From Micromussa lordhowensis (lineage: Eukaryota > Cnidaria > Anthozoa > Scleractinia > Lobophylliidae), in contig OZ026603.1 of NCBI GenBank assembly GCA_964020085.1, positions 6,069,046-6,133,045 on the forward strand: a stretch of 64,000 bases of DNA, given 5' to 3'. Shown here piece after piece: positions 34,567-47,500 of this stretch. Below the pieces are notes generated by a model, which did no database searches, was not told the origin of the DNA, and saw only the letters and a list, made by a program, of their open reading frames with translations. The number at the start of each line of letters is the position of its first letter. The first letter of the stretch is position 1. The position numbers and the translations under genes are program-made.

Positions 34567-35808
34567 ATGATGGCATTGGCGCCAGGGTGTTTTTTCTGGC
34601 CTTCTTTTTGCAGTAGTTTCCCCTTGTCCCAACTTTGCAGAATTTCAGAAAACGCGCGCTGGGGGTCCCCTTGGCAAATTTGACATAGCTCGGCTTCACG
34701 GGCACTTTAAGAGGCGCGGTTTGCAGCAAAATGTTTTGCTAGGTTGGCACTTCAAGGAAATTTTAGTTAGAACATGATAACATTGGCGCCAGGGTGTTTT
34801 TTCTGGCCTTCTTTTTGCAGTAGTTTCCCCTGGTCTCAACTTTGCAGAATTTCAGAAAACGCGCGCTGGGGATCCCCTTGGCAAATTTGACATAGCTCGG
34901 CTTCACGGGCACTTTAAGAGGCGCGGTTTGCAGCAAAATGTTCTGCTAGGTCGGCACTTTAAGGAAATCCTAGTTAGAACATGGTGGCATTGGCGCCAGG
35001 GTGTTTTTTCTGGCCTTCTTTTTGCAGTAGTTTCCCCTGGTCCCAACTTTGCAGAATTTCAGAAAACGCGCGCTGGGGGTCCCCTTGGCAAATTTGACAT
35101 AGCTCGGCTTCACGGGCACTTTAAGAGGCGCGGTTTGCAGCAAAATGTTCTGCTAGGTTGGAACTTCAAGGAAATCTTAGTTAGAACATGATGGCATTGG
35201 CGCCAGGGTGTTTTTTCTGGCCTTCTTTTTGCAGTAGTTTCCCCTGGTCCCAACTTTGCAGAATTTCAGAAAACGCGCGCTGGGGGTCCCCTTGGCAAAT
35301 TTGATATAGCTCGGCTTCACGGGCACTTTAAGAGGCGCAGTTTCCAGCAAAATGTTTTGCTAGGTTGGCACTTTAAGGAAATCCTAGTTAGAACATGTTG
35401 GCATTGGCGCCAGGGTGTTTTTTCTGGCCTTCTTTTCTCAGTAGTTTCCCCTGGTCCCAACTTTGCAGAATTTCAGAAAACACGCGCTGGGGGTCCCCTT
35501 GGCAAATTTGACATAGCTCGGCTTCACGGGCACTTTAAGAGGCGCGGTTTGCAGCAAAATGTTCTGCTAGGTTGGCACTTCAAGGAAATTTTAGTTAAAA
35601 CATGATGGCATTGGCGCCAGGGTGTTTTTTCTGGCCTTCTTTTTGCAGTAGTTTCCCCTGGTCCCAACTTTGCAGAATTTCAGAAAACGCGCGCTGGGGG
35701 TCCCCTTGGCAAATTTGACATAGCTCGGCTTCACGGGCACTTTAAGAGGCGCGGTTTGCAGCAAAATGTTCTGCTAGGTTGGCACTTCAAGGCAATCCTA
35801 GTTAGAAC
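34567..35808 (+). repeat. 6-mer higher-order repeat (1,242 bp), copy 2
   Basis: Direct tandem continuation of copy 1 with the same marker order ('cccttgtccc' 34,621; GGGGATCCCC 34,868; 'catggtgg' 34,979; 'gcgcagtttccagc'; 'cttttctcag' in the 35,395 copy). Private changes are 'tttgatatagc' near 35,301 and 'aaaacacgcgctgg' near 35,477, where one CpG is lost from the usual run of three. Confidence 0.9.
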
Positions 35809-38499
35809 ATGATGGCATTGGCGCCAGGGTGTTTTTTCTGGCCTTCTTTTTGCAGTAGTTTCCCCTGGTCCCAACTTTGCAGAATTTCAGAAAACGCGCG
35901 CTGGGGGTCCCCTTGGCAAATTTGACATAGCTCGGCTTCACGGGCACTTTAAGAGGCGCGGTTTGCAGCAAAATGTTTTGCTAGGTTGGCACTTTAAGGA
36001 AATCCTAGTTAGAAGATGATGGCATTGGCGCCAGGGTGTTTTTTCTGGCCTTCTTTTTGCAGTAGTTTCCCCTGGTCTCAACTTTGCAGAATTTCAGAAA
36101 ACGCGCGCTGGGGATCCCCTTGGCAAATTTGACATAGCTCGGCTTCACGGGCACTTTAAGAGGCTCGGTTTGCAGCAAAATGTTCTGCTAGGTCGGCACT
36201 TTAAGGAAATTTTAGTCAGAACATGATGGCATTGGCGCCAGGGTGTTTTTTCTGGCCTTCTTTTTGCAGTAGTTTCCCCTGGTCCCAACTTTGCAGAATT
36301 TCAGAAAACGCGCGCTGGGGGTCCCCTTGGCAAATTTGACATAGCTCGGCTTCACGGGCACTTTAAGAGGCGCGGTTTGCAGCAAAATGTTCTGCTAGGT
36401 TGGCACTTCAAGGAAATCGTAGTTAGAACATGATGGCATTGGCGCCAGTGTGTTTTTTCTGGCCTTCTTTTTGCAGTAGCTTCCCCTGGTCCCAACTTTG
36501 CAGAATTTCAGAAAACGCGCGCTGGGGGTCCCCTTGGCAAATTTGACATAGCTCGGCTTCACGGGCACTTTAAGAGGCGCGGTTTCCAGCAAAATGTTCT
36601 GCTAGGTTGGCACTTTAAGGAAATCCTAGTTAAAACATGATGGCATTGGCGCAAGGGTGTTTTTTCTGGGCTTCTTTTTGCAGTAGTTTCCCCTGGTCCC
36701 AACTTTGCAGAATTTCAGAAAACGCGCGCTGGGGGTCCCCTTGGCAAATTTGACATAGCTCGGCTTCACGGGCACTTTAAGAGGCGCGGTTTGCAGCAAA
36801 ATGTTCTGCTAGGTTGGCACTTCAAGGAAATCCTAGTTAAAACATGATGGCATTGGCGCCAGGGTGTTTTTTCTGGCCTTCTTTTTGCAGTAGTTTCCCC
36901 TGGTCCCAACTTTGCAGAATTTCAGAAAACGCGCGCTGGGGGTCCCCTTGGCAAATTTGACATAGCTCGGCTTCACGGGCACTTTAAGAGGCGCGGTTTG
37001 CAGCAAAATGTTCTGCTAGGTTGGCACTTGAAGGCAATCCTAGTTAAAACATGATGGCATTGGCGCCAGGGTGTTTTTTCTGGCCTTCTTTTTGCAGTAG
37101 TTTCCCCTGGTCCCAACTTTGCAGAATTTCAGGAAACGCGCGCTGGGGGTCCCCTTGGCAAATTTGACATAGCTCGGCTTCACGGGCACTTTAAGAGGCG
37201 CGGTTTGCAGCAAAATGTTGTGCTGGGTTGGCACTTCAAGGAAATCCTAGTTAGAACATGATGGCATTGGCGCCAGGGTGTTTTTTCTGGCCTTCTTTTT
37301 GCAGTAGTTTCCCCTGGTCCCAACTTTGCAGAATTTCAGAAAACGCGCGCTGGGGGTCCCCTTGGCAAATTTGACATAGCTCGGCTTCACGGGCACTTTA
37401 AGAGGCGCGGTTTGCAGCAAAATGTTTTGCTAGGTTGGCACTTCAAGGAAATCCTAGTTAGAACATGATGGCATTGGCGCCAGGGTGTTTTTTCTGGCCT
37501 TCTTTTTGCAGTAGTTTCCCCTGGTCTCAACTTTGCAGAATTTCAGAAAACGCGCGCTGGGGATCATCTTGGCAAATTTGACATAGCTCGGCTTCACGGG
37601 CACTTTAAGAGGCGCGGTTTGCAGCAAAATGTTCTGCTAGGTCGGCACTTCAAGGAAATCCTAGTTAGAACATGTTGGCATTGGCGCCAGGGTGTTTTTT
37701 CTGGCCTTCTTTTTGCAGTAGTTTCCCCTGGTCCCAACTTTGCAGAATTTCAGAAAACGCGCGCTGGGGGTCCCCTTGGCAAATTTGACATAGCTCGGCT
37801 TCACGGGCACTTTAAGAGGCGCGGTTTGCAGCAAAATGTTCTGCTAGGTTGGCACTTTAAGGAAATTTTAGTTAAAATATGATGGCATTGGCGCCAGGGT
37901 GTTTTTTCTGGCCTTCTTTTTGCAGTAGTTTTCCCTGGTCCCAACTTTGCAGAATTTCAGAAAACGCGCGCTGGGGGTCCCCTTGGCAAATTTGACATAG
38001 CTCGGCTTCACGGGCACTTTAAGAGGCGCGGTTTGCAGCAAAATGTTCTGCTAGGTTGGCACTTTAAGGCAATCCTAGTTAAAACATGATGGCATTGGCG
38101 CCAGGGTGTTTTTTCTGGCCTTCTTTTTGCAGTAGTTTCCCCTGGTCCCAACTTTGCAGAATTTCAGGAAACGCGCGCTGGGGGTCCCCTTGGCAAATTT
38201 GACATAGCTCGGCTTCACGGGCACTTTAAGAGGCGCGGTTTGCAGCAAAATGTTTTGCTAGGTTGGCACTTTAAGGAAATCCTAGTTAGAACATGATGGC
38301 ATTGGCGCCAGGGTGTTTTTTCTGGCCTTCTTTTTGCAGTAGTTTCCCCTGGTCCCAACTTTGCAGAATTTCAGAAAACGCGCGCTGGGGGTCCCCTTGG
38401 CAAATTTGACATAGCTCGGCTTCACGAGCACTTTAAGAGGCGCGGTTTGCAGCAAAATGCTTTGCTAGGTTGGCACTTCAAGGAAATGTTAGTTAGAAC
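35809..38499 (+). repeat. satellite segment between the 6-mer and 8-mer HORs
   Basis: Thirteen monomers, all 207 bp. It includes BamHI-subfamily copies at 36,016 (GGGGATCCCC, 36,110) and 37,465 (degraded to 'ggggatcatcttgg' near 37,559). 'aaggcaat/caggaaacg' copies lie near 37,031 and 38,067. One copy has 'ctgggcttcttt' (36,666) and one 'cttcacgagcac' (38,422). I see no multi-monomer period fully contained here. Confidence 0.82.
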
Positions 38500-40157
38500 A
38501 TGATGGCATTGGCGCCAGGGTGTTTTTTCTGGCCTTCTTTTTGCAGTAGTTTCCCCTGGTCCCAACTTTGCAGAATTTCAGAAAACGCGCGCTGGGGGTC
38601 CCCTTGGCAAATTTGACATAGCTCGGCTTCACGGGCACTTTAAGAGGCGCGGTTTTCAGCAAAATGTTCTGCTAGGTTGGCACTTCAAGGAAATCCTAGT
38701 TAAAACATGATGGCATTGGCGCCAGGGTGTTTTTTCTGGCCTCCTTTTTGCAGTAGTTTCCCATGGTCCCAACTTTGCAGAATTTCAGAAAACGCGCGCT
38801 GGGGGTCCCCTTGGCAAATTTGACATAGCTCGGCTTCACGGGCACTTTAAGAGGCGCGGTTTGCAGCAAAATGTTTTGCTAGGTTGGCACTTCAAGGAAA
38901 TTTGAGTTAGAACATGATGGCATTGGCGCCAGGGTGTTTTTTCTGGCCTTCTTTTTGCAGTAGTTTCCCCTGGTCCCAACTTTGCAGAATTTCAGAAAAC
39001 GCGCGCTGGGGGTTCCCTTGGCAAATTTGACATAGCTCGGCTTCACGGGCACTTTAAGAGGCGCGGTTTGCAGCAAAATGTTCTGCTAGGTCGGCACTTC
39101 AAGGAAATCCTAGTTAGAACATGATGGCATTGGCGCCAGGGTGTTTTTTCCGGCCTTCTTTTTGCAGTAGTTTCCCCTGGTCCCAACTTTGCAGAATTTC
39201 AGAAAACGCGCGCTGGGGGTCCCCTTGGCAAATTTGACATAGCTCGGCTTCACGGGCACTTTAAGAGGCGCGGTTTGCAGCAAAATGTTCTGCTAGGTTG
39301 GCACTTCAAGGAAATCTTAGTTAAAAGATGATGGCATTGGCGCCAGGGTGTTTTTTCTGGCCTTCTTTTTGCAGTAGTTTCCCCTGGTCCCAACTTTGCA
39401 GAATTTCAGAAAACGCGCGCTGGGGGTCCCCTTGGCAAATTTGACATAGCTCGGCTTCACGGGCACTTTAAGAGGCGCAGTTTGCAGCAAAATGTTTTGC
39501 TAGGTTGGCACTTCAAGGAAATTCTAGTTAGAACATGATGGCATTGGCGCCAGGGTGTTTTTTCTGGCCTTCTTTTTGCAGTAGTTTCCCCTGGTCTCAA
39601 CTTTGCAGAATTTCAGAAAACGCGCGCTAGGGGATCCCCTTGGCAAATTTGACATAGCTCGGCTTCACGGGCACTTTAAGAGGCGCGGTTTCCAGCAAAA
39701 TGTTCTGCTAGGTCGGCACTTCAAGGAAATCTTAGTTAGAATATGATGGCATTGGCGCCAGGGTGTTTTTTCTGGCCTTCTTTTTGCAGTAGTTTCCCCT
39801 GGTCCCAACTTTGCAGAATTTCAGAAAACGCGCGCTGGGGGTCCCCTTGGCAAATTTGACATAGCTCGGCTTCACGGGCACTTTAAGAGGCGCGGTTTGC
39901 AGCAAAATGTTCTGCTAGGTTGGCACTTCAAGGAAATGTTAGTTAGAACATGATGGCATTGGCGCCAGGGTGTTTTTTCTGGCCTTCTTTTTGCAGTAGT
40001 TTCCCCTGGTCTCAACTTTGCAGAATTTCAGAAAACGCGCGCTGGGGATCCCCTTGGCAAATTTGACATAGCTCGGCTTCACGGGCACTTTAAGAGGTGC
40101 AGTTTGCAGCAAAATGTTCTGCTAGGTCGGCACTTCAAAGAAAATCCTAGTTAGAAC
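38500..40157 (+). repeat. 8-mer higher-order repeat (1,658 bp), copy 1
   Basis: Eight monomers with two 1-bp insertions: 'gctaggggatcccc' near 39,627 and 'caaagaaaatcc' near 40,136. Ordered markers are 'ggttttcagc' (38,651), 'ggcctcctttttgc' plus 'cccatggtcc' (38,707 copy), 'gaaatttgag', 'tttttccggcc' (39,121 copy), 'ttaaaagatg', the BamHI haplotype (39,630) and 'ttagaatatg' (39,743). All but the last monomer return 1,658 bp later. 'gaggtgcagtttgc' near 40,095 is private to this copy. Confidence 0.9.
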
Positions 40158-41814
40158 ATGATGGCATTGGCGCCAGGGTGTTTTTTCTGGCCTTCTTTTT
40201 GCAGTAGTTTCCCCTGGTCCCAACTTTGCAGAATTTCAGAAAACGCGCGCTGGGGGTCCCCTTGGCAAATTTGACATAGCTCGGCTTCACGGGCACTTTA
40301 AGAGGCGCGGTTTTCAGCAAAATGTTCTGCTAGGTTGGCACTTCAAGGAAATCCTAGTTAAAACATGATGGCATTGGCGCCAGGGTGTTTTTTCTGGCCT
40401 CCTTTTTGCAGTAGTTTCCCATGGTCCCAACTTTGCAGAATTTCAGAAAACGCGCGCTGGGGGTCCCCTTGGCAAATTTGACATAGCTCGGCTTCACGGG
40501 CACTTTAAGAGGCGCGGTTTGCAGCAAAATGTTTTGCTAGGTTGGCACTTCAAGGAAATTTGAGTTAGAACATGATGGCATTGGCGCCAGGGTGTTTTTT
40601 CTGGCCTTCTTTTTGCAGTAGTTTCCCCTGGTCCCAACTTTGCAGAATTTCAGAAAACGCGCGCTGGGGGTCCCCTTGGCAAATTTGACATAGCTCGGCT
40701 TCACGGGCACTTTAAGAGGCGCGGTTTGCAGCAAAATGTTCTGCTAGGTCGGCACTTCAAGGAAATCCTAGTTAGAACATGATGGCATTGGCGCCAGGGT
40801 GTTTTTTCCGGCCTTCTTTTTGCAGTAGTTTCCCCTGGTCCCAACTTTGCAGAATTTCAGAAAACGCGCGCTGGGGGTCCCCTTGGCAAATTTGACATAG
40901 CTCGGCTTCACGGGCACTTTAAGAGGCGCGGTTTGCAGCAAAATGTTCTGCTAGGTTGGCACTTCAAGGAAATCTTAGTTAAAAGATGATGGCATTGGCG
41001 CCAGGGTGTTTTTTCTGGCCTTCTTTTTGCAGTAGTTTCCCCTGGTCCCAACTTTGCAGAATTTCAGAAAACGCGCGCTGGGGGTCCCCTTGGCAAATTT
41101 GACATAGCTCGGCTTCACGGGCACTTTAAGAGGCGCGGTTTGCAGCAAAATGTTTTGCTAGGTTGGCACTTCAAGGAAATTCTAGTTAGAACATGATGGC
41201 ATTGGCGCCAGGGTGTTTTTTCTGGCCTTCTTTTTGCAGTAGTTTCCCCTGGTCTCAACTTTGCAGAATTTCAGAAAACGCGCGCTAGGGGATCCCCTTG
41301 GCAAATTTGACATAGCTCGGCTTCACGGGCACTTTAAGAGGCGCGGTTTCCAGCAAAATGTTCTGCTAGGTCGGCACTTCAAGGAAATCTTAGTTAGAAT
41401 ATGATGGCATTGGCGCCAGGGTGTTTTTTCTGGCCTTCTTTTTGCAGTAGTTTCCCCTGGTCCCAACTTTGCAGAATTTCAGAAAACGCGCGCTGGGGGT
41501 CCCCTTGGCAAATTTGACATAGCTCGGCTTCACGGGCACTTTAAGAGGCGCGGTTTGCAGCAAAATGTTCTGCTAGGTTGGCACTTCAAGGAAATTTTAG
41601 TTAAAACAAGATGGCATTGGCGCCAGAGTGTTTTTTCTGGCCTTCTTTTTGCAGTAGTTTCCCCTGGTCCCAACTTTGCAGAATTTCAGAAAACGCGCGC
41701 TGGGGGTCCCCTTGGCAAATTTGACATAGCTCGGCTTCACGGGCACTTTAAGAGGCGCGGTTTGCAGCAAAATGTTTTGCTAGGTTGGCACTTTAAGGAA
41801 ATTCTTGTTAGAAC
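40158..41814 (+). repeat. 8-mer higher-order repeat, copy 2
   Basis: This repeats the copy-1 series: 'ggttttcagc' near 40,310, 'ggcctccttttt', 'gaaatttgag', 'tttttccggcc', 'ttaaaagatg', GGGGATCCCC with the extra base (41,288) and 'ttagaatatg' (41,401). The eighth monomer (41,608) differs: its start reads 'aagatggc' and it has 'ccagagtg' instead of the BamHI haplotype found at 39,950. The unit end was therefore replaced by another monomer. Confidence 0.88.
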
Positions 41815-42436
41815 ATGATGGCATTGGCGCCAGGGTGTTTTTTCTGGCCTTCTTTTTGCAGTAGTTTCCCCTGGTCCCAACTTTGCAGAATTTCAGAAAA
41901 CGCGCGCTGGGGGTCCCCTTGGCAAATTTGACATAGCTCGGCTTCACGGGCACTTTAAGAGGCGCGGTTTGCAGCAAAATGTTCTGCTAGGTTGGCACTT
42001 GAAGGACATCTTAGTTAGAATATGATGGCATTGGCGCCAGGGTGTTTTTTCTGGCCTTCTTTTTGCAGTAGTTTCCCCTGGTCCCAACTTTGCAGAATTT
42101 CAGAAAACGCGCGCTGGGGGTCCCCTTGGCAAATTTGACATAGCTCGGCTTCACGGGCACTTTAAGAGGCGCGGTTTGCAGCAAAATGTTCTGCTAGGTT
42201 GGCACTTGAAGGAAATTCTAGTTAGAACATGATGGCATTGGCGCCAGGGTGTTTTTTCTGGCCTTCTTTTTGCAGTAGTTTCCCCTGGTCTCAACTTTGC
42301 AGAATTTCAGAAAACGCGCGCTGGGGATCCCCTTGGCAAATTTGACATAGCTCGGCTTCACGGGCACTTTAAGAGGCGCAGTTTGCAGCAAAATGTTCTG
42401 CTAGGTCGGCACTTCAAAGAAAATCCTAGTTAGAAC

Positions 42437-44506
42437 ATGATGGCATTGGCGCCAGGGTGTTTTTTCTGGCCTTCTTTTTGCAGTAGTTTCCCCTGGTCCC
42501 AACTTTGCAGAATTTCAGAAAACGCGCGCTGGGGGTCCCCTTGGCAAATTTGACATAGCTCGGCTTCACGGGCACTTTAAGAGGCGCGGTTTGCAGCAAA
42601 ATGTTCTGCTAGGTTGGCACTTCAAGGAAATCCTAGTTAAAACATGATGGCATTGGCGCCAGGGTGTTTTTTCTGGCCTCCTTTTTGCAGTAGTTTCCCC
42701 TGGTCCCAACTTTGCAGAATTTCAGAAAACGCGCGCTGGGGGTCCCCTTGGCAAATTTGACATAGCTCGGCTTCACGGGCACTTTAAGAGGCGCGGTTTG
42801 CAGCAAAATGTTTTGCTAGGTTGGCACTTCAAGGAAATTCGAGTTAGAACATGATGGCATTGGCGCCAGGGTGTTTTTTCTGGCCTTCTTTTTGCAGTAG
42901 TTTCCCCTGGTCCCAACTTTGCAGAATTTCAGAAAACGCGCGCTGGGGGTCCCCTTGGCAAATTTGACATAGCTCGGCTTCACGGGCACTTTAAGAGGCG
43001 CGGTTTGCAGCAAAATGTTCTGCTAGGTCGGCACTTCAAGGAAATCCTAGTTAGAACATGATGGCATTGGCGCCAGGGTGTTTTTTCCGGCCTTCTTTTT
43101 GCAGTAGTTTCCCCTGGTCCCAACTTTGCAGAATTTCAGAAAACGCGCGCTGGGGGTCCCCTTGGCAAATTTGACATAGCTCGGCTTCACGGGCACTTTA
43201 AGAGGCGCGGTTTGCAGCAAAATGTTCTGCTAGGTTGGCACTTCAAGGAAATCCTAGTTAAAACATGATGGCATTGGCGCCAGGGTGTTTTTTCTGGCCT
43301 TCTTTTTGCAGTAGTTTCCCCTGGTCCCAACTTTGCAGAATTTCAGAAAACGCGCGCTGGGGGTCCCCTTGGCAAATTTAACATAGCTCGGCTTCACGGG
43401 CACTTTAAGAGGCGCGGTTTGCAGCAAAATGTTTTGCTAGGTTGGCACTTCAAGGAAATTCTAGTTAGAACATGATGGCATTGGCGCCAGGGTGTTTTTT
43501 CTGGCCTTCTTTTTGCAGTAGTTTCCCCTGGTCTCAACTTTGCAGAATTTCAGAAAACGCGCGCTGGGGATCCCCTTGGCAAATTTGACATAGCTCGGCT
43601 TCTCGGGCACTTTAAGAGGCGCGGTTTCCAGCAAAATGTTCTGCTAGGTCGGCACTTCAAGGAAATCCTAGTTAGAATATGATGGCATTGGCGCCAGGGT
43701 GTTTTTTCTGGCCTTCTTTTTGCAGTAGTTTCCCCTGGTCCCAACTTTGCAGAATTTCAGAAAACGCGCGCTGGGTGTCCCCTTGGCAAATTTGACATAG
43801 CTCGGCTTCACGGGCACTTTAAGAGGCGCGGTTTGCAGCAAAATGTTCTGCTAGGTTGGCACTTTAAGGAAATTTTAGTTAAAACATGATGGCATTGGCG
43901 CCAGAGTGTTTTTTCTGGCCTTCTTTTTGCAGTAGTTTCCCCTGGTCCCAACTTTGCAGAATTTCAGAAAACGCGCGCTGGGGGTCCCCTTGGCAAATTT
44001 GACATAGCTCGGCTTCACGGGCACTTTAAGAGGCGCGGTTTGCAGCAAAATGTTTTGCTAGGTTGGCACTTTAAGGAAATTCTTGTTAGAACATGATGGC
44101 ATTGGCGCCAGGGTGTTTTTTCTGGCCTTCTTTTTGCAGTAGTTTCCCCTGGTCCCAACTTTGCAGAATTTCAGAAAACGCGCGCTGGGGGTCCCCTTGG
44201 CAAATTTGACATAGCTCGGCTTCACGGGCACTTTAAGAGGCGCGGTTTGCAGCAAAATGTTCTGCTAGGTTGGCACTTGAAGGACATCTTAGTTAGAATA
44301 TGATGGCATTGGCGCCAGGGTGTTTTTTCTGGCCTTCTTTTTGCAGTTGTTTCCCCTGGTCCCAACTTTGCAGAATTTCAGAAAACGCGCGCTGGGGGTC
44401 CCCTTGGCAAATTTGACATAGCTCGGCTTCACGGGCACTTTAAGAGGCGCGGTTTGCAGCAAAATGTTCTGCTAGGTTGGCACATTAAGGAAATCTTAGT
44501 TAGAAC
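42437..44506 (+). repeat. diverged third copy of the 38-42 kb HOR (11-mer spacing)
   Basis: The series returns again 2,278-2,279 bp (11 monomers) after copy 2: 'ggcctccttttt' (42,644 copy), 'gaaattcgag', 'tttttccggcc' (43,058 copy), BamHI site (43,566), 'ttagaatatg' (43,679), 'ccagagtg' (43,886), 'gaaattcttg', then a second 'ttagaatatg' (44,300). Private changes are 'cggcttctcgggc', 'ctgggtgtcc' and 'gcagttgtttcc'. The longer spacing shows that three monomers (41,815-42,436) were added or retained between copies. Confidence 0.85.
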
Positions 44507-47500
44507 ATGATGGCATTGGCGCCAGGGTGTTTTTTCTGGCCTTCTTTTTGCAGTAGTTTCCCCTGGTCCCAACTTTGCAGAACTTCAGAAAACGCGCGCT
44601 GGGGGTCCCCTTGGCAAATTTGACATAGCTCGGCTTCACGAACACTTTAAGAGGCGCGGTTTGCAGCAAAATGTTGTGCTAGGTTTGCACTTTGAGGAAA
44701 CCCTAGTTAGAACATGATGGCATTGGCTCTAGGGTGTTTTTTCTGGCCTTCTTTTTGCAGTAGTTTCCCCTGGTCCCAACTTTGCAGAATTTCAGAAAAC
44801 GCGCGCTGGGGGTCCCCTTGGCAAATTTGACATAGCTCGGCTTCACGGGCACTTTAAGAGGCGCGGTTTGCAGCGAAATGTTTTGCTAGGTTGGCACTTC
44901 AAGGAAATGCTAGTTAGAACATGATGGCATTGGCGCCAGGGTGTTTTTTCTGGCCTTCTTTTTGCAGTAGTTTCCCCTGGTCCCAACTTTGCAGAATTTC
45001 AGAAAACGCGCGCTGGGGGTTCCCTTAGCAAATTTGACATAGCTCGGCTTCACGGGCACTTTAAGAGCCGCGATTTGCAGCAAAATGTTCTGCTAGGTTG
45101 GCACTTTAAGGAAATCCTAGTTAGAACATGATGGCATTGGCGCCAGGGTGTTTTCTCTGGCCTTCTTTTTGCAGTAGTTTCCCCTGGTCCCAACTTTGCA
45201 GAATTTCAGAAAACGCGCGCTGGGGGTCCCCTTGGCAAATTTGACATAGCTCGGCTTCACGGGCACTTTAAGAGGCGCGGTTTGCAGCAAAATGTTCTGC
45301 TAGGTTGGCACATTAAGGAAATCTTAGTTAGAACATGATGGCATTGGCGCCAGGGTGTTTTTTCTGGCCTTCTTTTTGCAGTAGTTTCCCCTGGTCCCAA
45401 CTTTGCAGAACTTCAGAAAACGCGCGCTGGGGGTCCCCTTGGCAAATTTGACATAGCTCGGCTTCACGAACACTTTAAGAGGCGCGGTTTGCAGCAAAAT
45501 GTTCTGCTAGGTTGGCACTTGAAGGAAATTGTAGTTGGAACATGATGGCATTGGCGCCAGGGTGTTTGTTCTGGCCTTCTTTTTGCAGTAGTTTCCCCTG
45601 GTCCCAACTTTGCAGAATTTCAGAAAACGCGCGCTGGGGGTCCCCTTGGCAAATTTGACATAGCTCGGCTTCACGGGCACTTTAAGAGGCGCGGTTTGCA
45701 GCAAAATGTTCTGCTAGGTTGGCACTTCAAGGAAATTCTAGTTAGAACATGACGGCATTGGCGCCAGGGTGTTTTTTCTGGCCTTCTTTTTGCAGTAGTT
45801 TCCCCTGGTCCCAACTTTGCAGAAATTCAGAAAACGCGCGCTGGGGGTCCCCTTGGCAAATTTGACATAGCTCGGCTTCACGGGCACTTTAAGAGGCGCG
45901 GTTTGCAGCAAAATGTTTTGCTAGGTTGGCACTTCAAGGAAATTTTAGTTAAAACATGATGGCATTGGCGCCAGGGTGTTTTTTCTGGCCTTCTTTTTGC
46001 AGTAGTTTCCCCTGGTCCCAACTTTGCAGAATTTCAGAAAACGCGCGCTGGGGGTCCCCTTGGCAAATTTGACATAGCTCGGCTTCACGGGCACTTTAAG
46101 AGGCGCGGTTTGCAGCAAAATGTTTTGCTAGGTTGGCACTTCAAGGAAATTTTAGTTAGAACATGATGGCATTGGCGCCAGGGTGTTTTTTCTTGCCTTC
46201 TTTTTGCAGTAGTTTCCCCTGGTCCCAACTTTGCAGAATTTCAGAAAACGCGCGCTGGGGGTCCCCTTGGCAAATTTGACATAGCTCGGCTTCACGGGCA
46301 CTTTAAGAGGCGCGGTTTGCAGCAAAATGTTCTGCTAGGTTGGCACTTTAAGGAAATCTTAGTTAGAACATGATGGCATTGGCGCCAGGGTTTTTTTTCT
46401 GGCCTTCTTTTTGCAGTAGTTTCCCCTGGTCCCAACTTTGCAGAATTTCAGAAAACGCGCGCTGGGGGTCCCCTTGGCAAATTTCACATAGCTCGGCTCC
46501 ACGGGCACTTTAAGAGGCGCGGTTTGCAGCAAAATGTTCTGCTAGGTTGGCACTTTAAGGAAATTCTAGTTAGAACATGATGGCATTGGCGCCAGGGTGT
46601 TTTTTCTGGCCTTCTTTTTGCAGTAGTTTCCCCTGGTCCCAACTTTGCAGAATTTCAGAAAACGCGCGCTGGGGGTCCCCTTGGCAAATTTGACATAGCT
46701 CGGCTTCACGGGCACTTTAAGAGGCGCGGTTTGCAGCAAAATGTTTTGCTAGGTTGGCACTTCAAGGAAATTCTAGTTAGAACATGATGGCATTGGCGCC
46801 AGGGTGTTTTTTCTGGCCTTCTTTTTGCAGTAGTTTCCCCTGGTCTCAACTTTGCAGAATTTCAGAAAACGCGCGCTGGGGATCCCCTTGGCAAATTTGA
46901 CATAGCTCGGCTTCACGGGCACTTTAAGAGGCGCGGTTTCCAGCAAAATGTTCTGCTAGGTCGGCACTTCAAGGAAATCCTAGTTAGAATATGATGGCAT
47001 TGGCGCCAGGGTGTTTTTTCTGGCCTTCTTTTTGCAGTAGTTTCCCCTGGTCCCAACTTTGCAGAATTTCAGAAAACGCGCGCTGGGGGTCCCCTTGGCA
47101 AATTTGACATAGCTCGGCTTCACGGGCACTTTAAGAGGCGCGGTTTGCAGCAAAATGTTTTGCTAGGTTGGCACTTCAAGGAAATTTTAGTTAAAACATG
47201 ATGGCATTGGCGCCAGGGTGTTTTTTCTGGCCTTCTTTTTGCAGTAGTTTCCCCTGGTCCCAACTTTGCAGAATTTCAGAAAACGCGCGCTGGGGGTCCC
47301 CTTGGCAAATTTGACATAGCTCGGCTTCACGGGCACTTTAAGAGGCGCGGTTTGCAGCAAAATGTTTTGCTAAGTTGGCACTTCAAGGAAATTTTAGTTA
47401 AAACATGATGGCATTGGCGCCAGGGTGTTTTTTCTGGCCTTCTTTTTGCAGTAGTTTCCCCTGGTCCCAACTTTGCAGAATTTCAGAAAACGTGCGATGG

